Of a DNA stretch of 64,000 bases, positions 38,249-49,937 are shown piece after piece. A program made the position numbers and the translations under genes. The stretch covers positions 19,464,501 through 19,528,500 of the forward strand of contig NC_071336.1 in NCBI RefSeq assembly GCF_027744825.2, in the 5' to 3' direction. Source of the stretch: Synchiropus splendidus (lineage: Eukaryota > Chordata > Actinopteri > Syngnathiformes > Callionymidae). Under the pieces are notes generated by a model that did no database searches, was not told where the DNA came from, and saw only the letters and a program-made list of their open reading frames with translations. Each line of letters starts with the position of its first letter. Position 1 is the stretch's first letter.

Positions 38249-41038
38249 TTTATTATTCCAATAAGAGCTCATACACGTGCCATAACATCAACAGTGTAAT
38301 AACATTACTTACAAAAAGTATATCGCCTTAATATGTTATTTGGTTGGGTTTCAGTTGACATTTACATCGGGAAACATTCAATATGTACAAATGTTTATCA
38401 CAATTATGTTAATATAACTACATCACAAGCGTTCAGATTCTTTACAGTATAATCCCAAACCGGACATTCCGCCACTCCCTGTGTTCCCGGAGTGTTAGAT
38501 TGATATGTCAATATCAGAAACATAAGTAAGAGTCAGTTTTGTGACAGATAAACACAAACCTTTGATGAAAATTGGCAATAAAAAGGACCAGGTGAATTAT
38601 GACTGCACATTTCACATGAAATTCTCCTCGGCACAAACACGAGTCATGATCCCATGGCACAAAACATCAAATCTTACAGTTGAAGCAGCTTGGGCAGTTT
38701 AGAGTCATGTGAAATGAAATCTCCACGAAAGACCAAAATCTTCAATCTCTTAAAAGATGGACTCACTTTAACGCAAGAATGTCGCTCGTGTGCCACTGCT
38801 GGTTTGGAGGTGTCACGTCAGCGGTTACATCGAGTCGCGTGACAGAAGGCTATATCCACCCTGCTATCAGACTGATGTAGAGAATTAATCACAATTGTAC
38901 GATATTTCCGGTGACAGGTTCCAATTTAATATAATCTTGTAATATTAGACATTAAATCTCACGCATCCTACTTTTTTTTGCACATTTTATGTTTTTTTCC
39001 CCACAAAAGCAGCACATATTGGACATTCTTTATCTCCAAAAACATGTTTTTTTTTTAATTTATAATAATCCCAGAACAGAGTAAGAATGTGTTTATTTAC
39101 CTAACACATGAGATTTCTGTATTGCTATATCAGTATGTCATTTGTCAACCTGAAGTGGGGGGGGAATCAAGGTTCAACAAATAGTTAACACTTCATAAAT
39201 ACTCAGTAAATAAAGTCATTTCAATAACAAGTCAAAGATATGGGTTTATTAATTTGATATTAACGGACGCAAACCTGACAGATGCTCACGTGGTTTGCAA
39301 TATATACACCGCAGTGATCCTCTTGCGTGAAACTAAATCTTTTTCGCTTCACTCTTCCTCTAAAGTTGAAACGTAGCCTCAGACCCACACGCTCAGCTCA
39401 CACACTTCCCAGACTAATGTGCTCAGCCATCAGAATCATTATTAAGGCTGAAAGAAAAAACAACCCAAAAGAATGGCTGGTGTCACGCTGACTACTCAAA
39501 AGAAATAACTCCAACACAGTTCAAGGACCTTGTTGTCAGTGCATAATAATCATAATCATGTCAGTAAACAGTCTTTTTACCGCCAGTCAATATATATTAA
39601 TATTTGTGATCTCTTAACAGGCAGATCGCGCACAGTGAGGGGGAAAACAGTCCCTTGGCAGACCACTAGTGTTTATACTGTCAATTTGTTGTCTTAAAAT
39701 GACAAACTAAAATATAGTGCAACAACGATTGTTACCAAATACCTTTGTTTGACAAACAAAAAATATATAGTGACAATATGAGACTTTAAAAAGTGGGCAT
39801 GCATGATAATTCTTATTTTTACAAATGATTTTTTTCAATATACAATGATGAAGATGTGTGTGGTTTCGAGGTCATCTCAAATGCTACTTCCATGTTGCTC
39901 CACCTGAAAAGAACTGCGAGAGATCGGAAGCACTTGTAGATGGCTTTTCATGACGGTGACACACAAAACCTGCAGCCGAGCGGATGATCTTTGCCCTGCG
40001 AGTGACCTGCCAGTGCTACACACCGCTAGCTCTCGCATCTTCTCAACTCCACTCCAGAATGAGATGATGCTTCTAGAAGCATTACTGGGTAGAAAACAAC
40101 ACAGCTTCATGTTACGCAGCTCGGTGCACAGTTCATCCTAAATATATATTATTACTCAATATCTTAGTGTTTGATTAATAAATCATTTGTTTATACGTCG
40201 AGGCTTCACACGTGGATTAATATAGCGCAGCCTGCACTGTGTCCCCGGTCACACACCTTCTCCTCACGCACTCTACTTCTTTCCCTTCGCATCTGCTTCT
40301 TCTCCTCAGAGGTTGCTACAGAACGCCAGCTCCTCCACCTGAACCCATCTTGCACATCTGTCCTCTTCCTTTGCTAAGTGTCTATCCTTTTAAGTGGTGT
40401 GGATGCTCGGACTCCCTTTTTACTGAGCACATTTTAAAAAAAAACAGTAGTCAGAAGGAAGAGATGCATTTCCGTGCGGATGAGGCCTAAATCTGCTCCT
40501 TCTACTCCAACCTCCTTTTTCATCATTACTCCCGCACGCCACCCCCTCCTCCTCCACATGCCACCCTGCAGGGAACATCACTGCATTGGACACATTGACC
40601 TCTAAGTGTAAGGTAACTTGAGCTGACTTCTTTCACGTGAAATCCACCTTGTTGTAACCGGTCTATTTAATAGCCTGTGTTGTGATATGCTCTCTTGATA
40701 AACAGACTTTCTACAGGAAATCTAGGATACAATTCAAACATAAATATCATACACTAGTTATTCGAAGAATCCCTTTAGTTCAGATCACTGGTGTGTGTCT
40801 GCATGTAAATATTTTGAATGCATGCTGGCTGCCTCTTGAAATGTGACGCTACGCTTGGCTTTTTTGTGTGTCAGGTCACTTAAAAGGACAGCAGATGGAG
40901 GGTAAGAGTGCTACATAGAAGCTGGGTGGAGGAAATGAGGGAACAGATAAATCATTTTCTTCTTCCATCGTGACCCTGCCGTGACTGTGGGAGTTTGTCT
41001 TGCGACTTTACAGTGCTTTTTGTGTGCATCAGCCCGCC
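38249..41038 (-). other. dlgap1: dlgap1 3' UTR
   Basis: A long AT-rich stretch downstream of the dlgap1 stop. Minus-strand AATAAA hexamers occur at 39250-39245, 39097-39092 and 38254-38249, so several 3' ends are possible. The most distal within the AT-rich block gives a 3' UTR of about 2.8 kb, typical of a neuronal transcript. An even longer form ending after 37271 cannot be excluded. Confidence 0.5.
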
Positions 41039-41254
41039 TCATAGCCGCGTCTGGGCCTCGGGGATATAGATCTCGATACTGTCTGCGCTCTCTGTAGCTG
41101 AGCTCTGACGGACTGAAGCGGCACGTTTGGCAGCGAGCAGGCGTTTCCGAGCTTCCAGACGCTGGCGCTCGGAGCTCTCCAGCGAGCGGTCCCGAGCCAA
41201 ATGAGGATGGCCCTTCAGGGGCTTCTTTGGCACAGGAGGGGGCATCCTTCTCTC
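41039..41254 (-). CDS. dlgap1: dlgap1 terminal exon with Shank PDZ ligand
   Basis: 216 bases after TTCTTGTCCAG|, encoding ERRMPPPVPKKPLKG, a basic helix rich in ARKRLLAAKRAASVRQ, SATESADSIEIYIPEAQTRL, and the TGA stop at 41041-41039. The last four residues QTRL form the PDZ ligand bound by Shank proteins. Confidence 0.97.
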   Translation of the reverse strand, partial: ERRMPPPVPKKPLKGHPHLARDRSLESSERQRLEARKRLLAAKRAASVRQSSATESADSIEIYIPEAQTRL

Positions 41255-44200
41255 CTGGACAAGAATGATAAATAAGGTTTAGAAGTCCTAGGAGTTAGCT
41301 GCCGTTAGTAGAGGAAAGCTACTGCACAAGTGTTAGCGTCCAGTCATGCATTATGGTCGGCAGCAGTTTTGAGTGAGAGAGCACGGCGGTGGCCTTTGCA
41401 TGAGGTAAAAGTGACCAGTGGAGGTGGGCAGGCCCCAAAGGTGCATGGCAGGTAGAGTCGCTTCTTAAAAAGCAGCTCACTGTTGACAACAAGACAAAAC
41501 AAAAACACAAGTCGTGTGACTTCAAGCAGGCAACAGGACAGACACACATATCAACATGCAAGCTGAGCTGATGACATCAGACAGCATGCAGTGGGTGAGT
41601 GATGGCAGCTGCCAGCGCCACTGACGTCCGTACCTGAGTCGGTGGGAGGGGGTTCCAGTTGTTGGCTTTGAGCTGGTGGAGTTCATCAAACTTCAGACTG
41701 ATGTTCTCGATGGACAACTGGAGCATGTCCCAGAATCCGGCCAGGTCCTGAGACACAGGTCGGGGGTGTGCATTTGGGTTCTGAGAGACAACATAACAAA
41801 CGTGTTAGAGAGGGAGTGTCCTGACAGTCATGATGGAGTTGAGCTTCAAAACAGAAAAGAAAATGCACAACACGCATTTGAGAGATTTCTACTAGGATAA
41901 AAAGCTTTCACAACAACGTAAACAAATTTTGGACTGTTTGCCAGTCCATCACCAGCAGCCGTTTACACTTACAACATTTTGAAAACCTCAGAATCCCACA
42001 CAAAAGTTGGGTTCAAACAGAGGCCTGCCAAACTCTCCCTCACAACTTTCTTGTCATAACTGCAGGGATCTTCATTTCTGTGGCATTCTACAAATGTATT
42101 CTTCTCTATGATGCTCCGTTTTTGGGAGTTTGTCAGCTTTAAAAATGAGGCAAATAAGATCATTTTCAGGAAATATTAACAATAAGAGCCAAAACTTGGA
42201 GTTCCATCAAGATTTAAGAGCTTTTCAAATGTTTTCTACTTCACTTGCATCTGAAAGCTGCTGCTCACACGCCAACTCTGCTCACACCAGAACCTAACTT
42301 CATGAAACAGTTCTTGAATCTTGGATGTTGCTATATTGCTTCCATTGTTTGGTGCTTTTCAGTAAGTCATGTGACATCAGAAGGAATGTGTTGTCTTTTC
42401 TAGTATTTCTATCACCTGTCTAATGTTTTAGTCTCTCTTACAAATATGTCCGGACGACCTGTGTTAAGGCCTAATACTGACCTCCTCCTGTTTATGCCTA
42501 TATCCTTATTTCTTCAGATGTTATTCGCATCTTAGTACAATAGTTCCTGTCGTTTTATTAAATCTACAAAGTGATTTCTGTCTTCACATAGCTGCACTCT
42601 CTCCCTCATCAACAATCAACGCCATGAGAAGAAGCTGCATTTTGAGAGCATGTCTCAGTGTGAAAGCTTTGGGCTCCAGGAGGAGACTTCTGAGAGCGCA
42701 CAGACACGGTCGGTGAAGGAGACTGGATGTGTGCGGATGCTGGCACGCTCTCCTCCTTCAGTAGTAGCATAGTAAATGAGCGCTGGCCAGACCTGTCAGG
42801 ATGATTTGTGCAGGATGATGTCAGTGACGGGGAGGGGGAGTCACAGGAGGTGTGGGGAGAGCATGCAGAGGATGAGGTGACACATACCAGATTCTCCTCA
42901 CACAGCTCCCGGAACTGCTGGAACTTCTGGGACATCAACAGCTGGGCACTCCCCACTGCACTGCGGATCTTCCCCAGGACTGCGGGAGAGACAAAGGCAA
43001 CACGTTCGCACACACACACACACACACACGCACACACATGCACACACACACACATGCACAACGCAATTACCCAGTGCTGCACAGTGCAGGTATGTTGCAG
43101 CAACAGCAGACAGAATACATTAGCATGGAAGAAGAAGCCAACACTCAATCGTATTCACCTGCCTGCTGGGAAAAAAACAACTTATCCTAAGAGAAGGCGA
43201 AAGGTATTTTGATAAACTATATTTTATGCTGATGCACCGATCAATGCCATCGACTCATGCATGTCCAACGGGGGACACTGTCAGTGAATACATTAGTCTA
43301 CATGAAGGAAACAGGATCAGAGAGTTGAGGGAGGGGGAGAGAATGTGCTCTCAGCAAGCCTCAGACATTAGGAGTGTGTGTGTGCAGTCTTGTGTGGGAA
43401 TATGGGAAAACATAACCTTGAGAAAGCTTCTTCATACTGACAGTCAGGGAGTGAACCTCTTGCCTCGAACCAAAACAGCGTTTCCAAATCACCTTTGAGA
43501 TATTTTAATTGGCTTTTGCATGTGAGCGTTGAAGCTGAATGCGAGGATAAAAGACGTAAACACCACTTCTGTTTCACTGACGGTGAAACGCTTGAACGCC
43601 GATTCCGGGGTGAAGAATCACTTCACTTTCATGTTTTGTGAGTAAAACAATCACGATGATGAAAGCAGCGGAGTGTGTCCTGCGCCAGCAGCGCTGCATC
43701 GATAACTATGTCGAGTATGTCTGCCGGGGCCAGAGAGCATGAGACAGGAACAAGCAGCTAGTGTAGTCATATGCCATAAATACCAGGAGGGGCACGGCAG
43801 AACAGATGAAGGTCTTGCACACACTATCTAGTCGCGATGGAGGAGGCTACACAAACAGGAAACATGGTATTTTTGTTTAGATTACGGATCAATCAAAACA
43901 AGTCTCTCTCATGAACACAGCCTTCCTGCAACAGCTGGTATGACTGTTATGTAAGTGTTTCATGCTGAGAACCGCGGCTTCATGTAAAAATGTATCTCAG
44001 TTTTCAGTGTTGTAGGGACGGAAGAAGATCCTTTTATATACAATATCACAATTATTAGTCAGCCTGGGCATGGTTTAAGTTGCCGTGTATCAACAGTCGG
44101 CATTGTAAAACAAAATACTGTGAGTGAATAGTTGTGGTCATGTGTGGTCTTATCTGCATCAGATCACGAAAGCACATTAAATGTACAGTACATGCACTTC

Positions 44201-45332
44201 CACTTTAGCACTTGTAAAGTGGCTGTTGACTCACTCTCATCAGGAAGCTTGTTCTCCACCTCGTCCTGTGCCATCTGCCGGCACCAGCCCTCCATGCGCT
44301 CCGTCTCCGCCTGGAGCAACTTAAGAAACCAGTGTCCGTCACGAGGGCACACAGATCGGCTCACCGCCTCCAGAGCCTCCATGGTTGGCTCCACCACGTT
44401 GTCCATCCAGGGGTCCGGAGGTGGCAGGATGGACGGGTCGAAGCCGACCTCACCATAGTCGTCCGCAGCACAGGCGTGGTAGTGGTTGCCAGAGCCTTGG
44501 ATGCTCACGGTAGAAGTGGCGGCATCACGGGACTGCTGGCGTGGCATGGTGGCACAAAGACGAGGAGGCAGCTGAGGGGCATCGGCAGGGTCATCGAGGT
44601 CCGCCTGAACGGCTGTGGTCACACTGTTGGACCGTGTCATTCTGCGGTGACTATGAGACAAAGAAAAACATATACATGATTAGGTTCTCCCACATTCATA
44701 TGCATGTGACAAAGACAAAGACGTGGATCAACAAGTCCCTTACAAGATACTGGAAAATGGCGGCTTCAGCCAGTGTTTACATATTATGGAATGATTTGTT
44801 GTGAGGCTGAGGTAAAGTTAGAAAGTAAAACGGCAAAGCAAAAATCTCCTCTGTAATCTGATGCTGTCTTTTGTCTACTGCTGTTGTGTCACCTGGCCTG
44901 CCATTGCACTCAACAAAAAAATACACGCGCACTCACACGCCTCTCCCTTCACTGGAGTATTGGTGTTTTGTCAACTTTTCCAAGTCCTTGAACAAAACAA
45001 TGCTGCTACAGACTGATATTTGGTAATGTTAAAATTCAATGAAGACATCGACACAAGCAGGACCGCAGCACGCACACGTTCAAGCAGGAGGATTTGATAA
45101 AGGTCTGACATCATCTGACTAGAAGGCTGCACTCGACTCATCCCACAGTGCACTCAGAGGTGAACTCCGGTCTGACCTTCCTGCAGCCACACTGTCACAT
45201 CTGCCCGGGCACATCTCCGGACGTTCACTCCTCCTCAGCTATTTTCCACTCCTTCTCTCTTTCTTCTCATTCATCTCTGCTCTTCCATGAACACAGACAG
45301 GGAGAGGAAATAAGGGAGTGGTTTTGATCAGA

Positions 45333-45394
<62 letters not shown>

Positions 45395-47654
45395 AGGTTG
45401 GGTAAAAGAGTAACTCCCCTCCGAGCAGGTGTTGTAATGACCGCGGTCTGCTTTCTATCAGCGTGATAGGGACTTCCTGCAGGTCAGACGTGGACAAGGC
45501 CAGTCAGGGGAGCAGACGCAGAGAACAAGAAAGGATTTTAGTGCCTGTGGACCATGTTCATAGTCATGTCTCGTTTCTTTTTTTGGCACATTGAGTAAAA
45601 CATTTATGGTGCAAGAATGGAACAGTTTCTGCTACGGTCGTGTGCGCAGTATTTGAAGGAGGGGTTTGATCTTGTTCATCCAGATTGTTGACCATGAATC
45701 TCAAAAACCCTTTGGGAATGAAGGATAGGGATTGTGTTCATCTGTCAGCATCCAGGTCACAGCCCCACCTTATAGTCAGAACTCTGACCTAAAGTACCAA
45801 TGACGAAATCTGTATTGACAAAACACAACAAAACAAACAAAACAAAAAAACAGCAGATGGTTGTGTAGTTTTGTTTTAATTGTTTACAGCCTTCCGTCAC
45901 TCTCTCTGTCTTCCAGTTCAAACAGCACAGCCGGGGTTATGACCTGCAACTGCTGCGTATAAACACACCCCCGTTGACGCAGACACAAACAGAGGAGCCA
46001 TGCAGAAGGAGTCTTTGACCGTCTGGAACTCTAATGCAGTCGGAAGTGAACCAGGACCTCACAGAAACACAAGGTACAGGATGCAAAAAGGCAGATCACC
46101 ACTCTTCACATAAACCGGCGGGTGACTGGAGGAGTTAATATTTTGCTTGGCAACTCGGCCGCACAGCTGAATCCTCCTCTTTCAAAAAAAGTGCCAAACA
46201 TTCCATGCAACTGAGATTTGAAGTCCAAAATAAAGCTCGCACTGTGACCTCCGATTGAAGGTGATACGCCGTTTGGCTTCAGTGTGGAAATATACGACAG
46301 AAGGTTCAGTGTGAGCGAACAGAGTCGTATATTGTGGGCAAAAATGGGATCGTTAAAGACGACGAGCCGCTCCAGACTGGTCTGGCGAAAGCGCGACCTG
46401 ATGACAATCACAACAGGCTGCTTTTCTTCAGCGTGCAGCAGCAGCAGCATGGGCGTCTGACAGCACGGCCGACTCTCACAACAAAGTCAATAAAAACTCC
46501 CTCCCCTGCTCTCGCCATGACTCCCTCACACGCCCACACATGCACGCACACACACACACACAAAGCTGTCTGAATCACAATGACTGGGGCAACAGATGGC
46601 TGTCAACTCTGCCCCCTCCATCCTCACATCCTCTGGCCCAGCTGTCACTTGGGGCCCATCTCTGAGGGTCTTTGACGCCAAACTGCCCCGATCATGGGAC
46701 AGCTGCTGCCAGACTCCTTCTTTTTTCCTGCCTTAAGTCTTCCAAAATGTTTGGACACATTTCTGTTCGATTTTCTAACACGTGCTCCTCACAGAAGTGC
46801 CAATCACAGGAGCTCCAGGCTTCTGGCTCCTCTCTCTGGATGACTAGCACAGTAAGAACAGAACCTCTTGCCTTGTCAGGGGCAATATTGTCAGTTGTAG
46901 CTTCTCCCTCTCACAAGCAACGGCCCAGTAGATGAGGCTTTGTTATGTGTAGGACACGCCCCCAGCAAACATCTACTCCCACTTGGACAAGCTGGCATAA
47001 CACATTGGTCAGGAAAAAGACCAATCTCTTAAACCTTTCTCTTAAAACAGACTTAAAACAACTTTAAGGAAAGTTTGTAACTTAGTAAGCTGCGGAACAA
47101 ATTGAATGACTTACCATCGCTCATCCTCCACCTGAATTCCTATAGACTGGAATTTGGAATGCTCTTCGGCGTCCCCTCCATCCTCGGGATCCACCTAAGA
47201 GGAGGAAAGAATCTGTCACAGACGCAATCTTTCATCTATGACAGCGTCTCTAGTCAGCTAGTCACCTGGATCCCAATCGAGAGGCACTTTCGGAGTGCGT
47301 CCCTCTGAGCCTTGCTGTTGTCCGCAGACACGTGGGCAACAGCAGAGGTGGTGGCAGTGGCCGTGATGGTGATGGTGCTGTTGGTGACGTGCTGGCTGGC
47401 TGGACCGTGCACCTGGGCGTTAGCCGCCTCGATGGCAGCGGTCAGCGCTTTCATGCTGTCGATGCTCTCCGTGGAATTGGACAGGCCCGGCTGAGAGCTG
47501 ATGCCGGAGCGCTGGCCCGACCCGCCGTCCATGTAGGCATCCTGGGCCGACTCGGTGCTGCTCTGCGCTGTGATGGATATGAAGGGTTTGGAGGGGGTGG
47601 TCCGAGGTGGCACTGGAGGAGGCGTCTTCTTGTAGGTGGTGATGCATGATGACA
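41039..47654 (-). CDS. dlgap1: DLG-associated protein 1 (GKAP/SAPAP1), last six coding exons
   Basis: Partial gene: exons 47654-47266, 47194-47115, 44650-44235, 42979-42888, 41780-41634 and 41254-41039 join in consistent phases to the C-terminal 446 residues. DLGAP1 is a postsynaptic-density scaffold linking PSD-95 family guanylate-kinase domains to Shank and Homer. Visible here: TYKKTPPPVPPRTTP (SH3-type proline motif); two SIGIQV motifs that correspond to the dynein light chain (LC8) sites of GKAP; RSNSVTTAVQADL; STVSIQGSGNHYHACAADD; the GKAP homology region from DPSILPPPDPW to near the end; and the Shank PDZ ligand QTRL at the terminus. LKANNW, ERRMPPPVPKKP and EIYIPEAQTRL identify DLGAP1 rather than DLGAP2-4. 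N-terminal exons with the GK-binding repeats are outside the window. Confidence 0.95.
41255..41633 (-). other. dlgap1: dlgap1 last intron
   Basis: GT..AG intron of 379 bases with no recognisable content. Confidence 0.85.
41634..41780 (-). CDS. dlgap1: dlgap1 exon, QDLAGFWDMLQLSIENIS block
   Basis: 49 codons, phase 0 at both ends, between GTCTCTCAG| and ACTCAG|GTACGG. It encodes NPNAHPRPVSQDLAGFWDML followed by QLSIENISLKFDELHQLKAN and NWNPLPPTQ. The core is conserved throughout DLGAP proteins. Confidence 0.96.
41781..42887 (-). other. dlgap1: dlgap1 intron
   Basis: GT..AG intron of 1,107 bases, AT-rich, with no recognisable content. Confidence 0.85.
42888..42979 (-). CDS. dlgap1: dlgap1 exon, GKIRSAVGSAQ block
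   Basis: 92 bases between TCTCCCGCAG| and CTG|GTATGT. It encodes (I)LGKIRSAVGSAQLLMSQKF then QQFRELCEENL, a near-invariant helical part of the GKAP homology region. The surrounding 179-codon open frame is not real beyond these 30 codons. Confidence 0.96.
42980..44234 (-). other. dlgap1: dlgap1 intron with CA repeats
   Basis: GT..AG intron of 1,255 bases, with interrupted CA repeats at 43009-43062 very close to the downstream exon's acceptor. Nothing else was recognised. Confidence 0.8.
43009..43062. repeat. interrupted (CA)n microsatellite
   Basis: CA runs broken by CG and TG units, about 30 bases from the acceptor of the 42888-42979 exon. On the minus strand this gives a TG-rich tract just upstream of the splice acceptor. 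Confidence 0.9.
44235..44650 (-). CDS. dlgap1: dlgap1 exon, start of GKAP homology region
   Basis: 416 bases after TTGTCTCATAG|, completing Cys then HRRMTRSNSVTTAVQADL. It contains SRDAATSTVSIQGSGNHYHA, FDPSILPPPDPWMD, and RDGHWFLKLLQAETERMEGW, all hallmarks of the family. The end LPDE plus A|GTGAGT makes the next codon Ile (ILGKIR). Confidence 0.96.
44651..47114 (-). other. dlgap1: dlgap1 intron with GT repeat
   Basis: GT..AG intron of 2,464 bases on the minus strand. It contains the GT microsatellite at 45336-45390 and a short CA run near 46546-46562. No additional exon is supported. Confidence 0.8.
45336..45390. repeat. (GT)n microsatellite
   Basis: An uninterrupted GT run of about 27 units inside a dlgap1 intron. 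Confidence 0.95.
47115..47194 (-). CDS. dlgap1: dlgap1 exon, second LC8 site
   Basis: 80 bases after CCTCTTAG|, encoding VDPEDGGDAEEHSKFQSIGI and QVEDER, ending TG|GTAAGT so that the next exon completes Cys. The preceding intron is only 71 bases. It completes the first SIGIQV motif and contains the second. Confidence 0.92.
47266..47654 (-). CDS. dlgap1: dlgap1 exon, proline motif and first LC8 site
   Basis: 389 bases between TCCTCTTCAG| and CAG|GTGACT. Two bases complete a Val codon from the previous exon, then SSCITTYKKTPPPVPPRT. The conserved STESAQDAYMDG and LSNSTESIDSMKALTAAIEA blocks follow. The end CLSIGIQ is the first part of a dynein light chain motif whose Val lies in the next exon. 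Confidence 0.93.
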
Positions 47655-49904
47655 CTGAAGAGGACGAACAGAGAAGTGAAGGGACACGTTAACGTGACAG
47701 AGACGCGTCTAAAGTGTTTCAAGGGTTCTTCCAGGTGCTTTTATCACCGACAAGGACACAACAAAACTGAAGCGTCCATGCACGCACGTAAACAGAAACC
47801 TCACAAAAGGTTGTCTGCAATAGAATTCAGTTGCCCTTTAAAAAGTACTTCCCAGGAAAAGTACTGCTACATGTCTTTATTTCCAATAGAGAAGAAGAGT
47901 TTAAGCAAAACAAAAGTCCAGATCAAGTCAGTGTTTTGCTGCCTTAAATTGACAGTAGCAGCTCAGCGTGACGGTACCTGTACTAGGAGTCGAGAGAGCG
48001 GTAGATTAGGGCCAACTTTAACAAATCCGGGCCTGATCTTGTTATGGGATCAGTGGGTCAAAAACCTGACCCACTGAACTAGATGTTTAAGCCCTGAAAA
48101 CTCTTAACAGTTACACTTTGGAACTTTCAATTGCTTACAAAACAAACAAAAAGGGTTCAGAAAAGGAAGCGCGGCGTTTCAGGGCAATTCATTCTTAAAA
48201 GCTTCCAATTCACTCTGAATGTTTCTCCTGTTTATAAACCACAATGGAGGCTCTCACACACAGTCAGAAGTTTGTGTACACAAACAAGACATAGTCTGTT
48301 TAGAAATGTCACCTCATTATGATGATATGCCCTGGAATCTCCTTCCCGGCACCAACAGAACTAGGTCGCTGTCTCTCCAGATAAACTGGGACAGTCGGTT
48401 TCCTGGATCTTTTAATCCCTACAAAAGGCGAACATCCTAACGTGGCTGGATCACGGTGCTGCGTGCGGCAGACAACTGTTGCCATCCAGCAGGAGCAGTC
48501 ACGTCTAAAACTGTCACATGTGATTTGTGTGTTGCTGTCACAGCTCCACAGAGGATTCCACCTGCGTCACAACTGGCTCGGTCAAATTGTCATCCCCGGG
48601 TCTCCACCCACACGACTTCCACAACCACCACGGCAGCGATTGGCTGGGCCCAGAACACACTTCATTTACGGTTTGACAAGCTGGAAACTCTGCAGATGGG
48701 ATTCAAGCCACACTCAAATGAGATCATGGTTCCTGAAACGGACTCTTTGATGGCGGCTAGCGCAACCACATTAAAGACAAGTAGGAGCAACTCGTCAGAC
48801 TTCCCTCTACAGGGATCTTGTCCAAATATCTCAGCGGACCACAGCCTTTAATCACATTCATGTGCAGGCAAAACCGTCACAGCAAGCTTGCTACCTTAAG
48901 CAGAGAGAGATTTTCCACATATGGAGGAACAAAGCCGAGTAACACACTACAGATAAAAAAAAAAAAACTTTTTCAAGACAATAAATTGGTTGGCAACTAG
49001 ATTTGTAGTCAAGACCACCAAACCTGGGACCAAGATTTTGAGCTCCTGGGATCTAACTTATAGTCTGTTCCAGTGAAAGCATTTCTAGTCTTCATTTATT
49101 TTGAAAGAAATCAGTTCTGTTTCTGTTGCAGTAAGGCATAAATGTGAGTCTGTATGCGTTGTCCTTCTGTAATCTGTATTCAGTTTGGTCTCCGTCTTGA
49201 CTCAGACTTGCGTCCTCAAAGTCTTGGTCTCGACAACAACACTAGTCTCAACCTTAAACCCACTTTCATGAAGTTGCACTGGAAGATGTTCAGCAGTCGC
49301 TCGATTATTGGTTCAAACCCTCCACACAAAATTATGTGATCAAGGCTATGTTTATATACCAATGAGTTTAACCAAATGTATAAACCACACCCATCTTTTT
49401 TTCCTGAGTAAAACTTGTGGAATTATGCTGTGTCACATGGGTCACATGAACTGCAACTCGGCAATCTCCTTTATCTTTCTGCATTTCCCCTCCGCCAAAA
49501 TCTTACCACCCACCAATGTATCACTGTATTGTGAGAAATTGAGTGAAAATCTTATGGTTAGCCACAGCTTTAAATTCCAGCATCTTTTTATGCATCAGAG
49601 AAGCAGACACAGGAACATTTTCCCCATGTTATGACTCTTATCAAAAACAGTGCTCTGGACTGACGTTCCATTAGAGGCACGCTTAAAATCCCGTTACTAT
49701 CTTGGTATAAGCTTCAAACATTAAAAACATGAAACATGATCAACATTCAAGAGTGATCATCAGTAAAGGTCAATAAGTTCAGACCTGGAAAACGAACAAA
49801 AACACAGAGGGGGAACTGGCCTATCAGTCACTGAGGTTCAAAGGATAGAATGTCAGAGCTTCTATCCCCTGAAGTCAACTAAAAGCCATGCTAGGGTATC
49901 TGCC

Positions 49905-49906
<2 letters not shown>

Positions 49907-49936
<30 letters not shown>
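49907..49936. repeat. (GT)n microsatellite
   Basis: About 15 GT units within the large dlgap1 intron. Confidence 0.9.

Positions 49937-49937
<1 letters not shown>

Noticed and set aside
42609..43148. 179-codon minus-strand open frame around a dlgap1 exon
   Set aside because: Only 42888-42979 is bounded by splice sites and matches DLGAP1; the rest is intron, including the CA repeat.
48442..48851. Plus-strand open frames of 102 and 131 codons inside the dlgap1 intron
   Set aside because: No recognised domain; a Thr-rich run suggested a DLGAP1 segment, but it is on the wrong strand and does not match.
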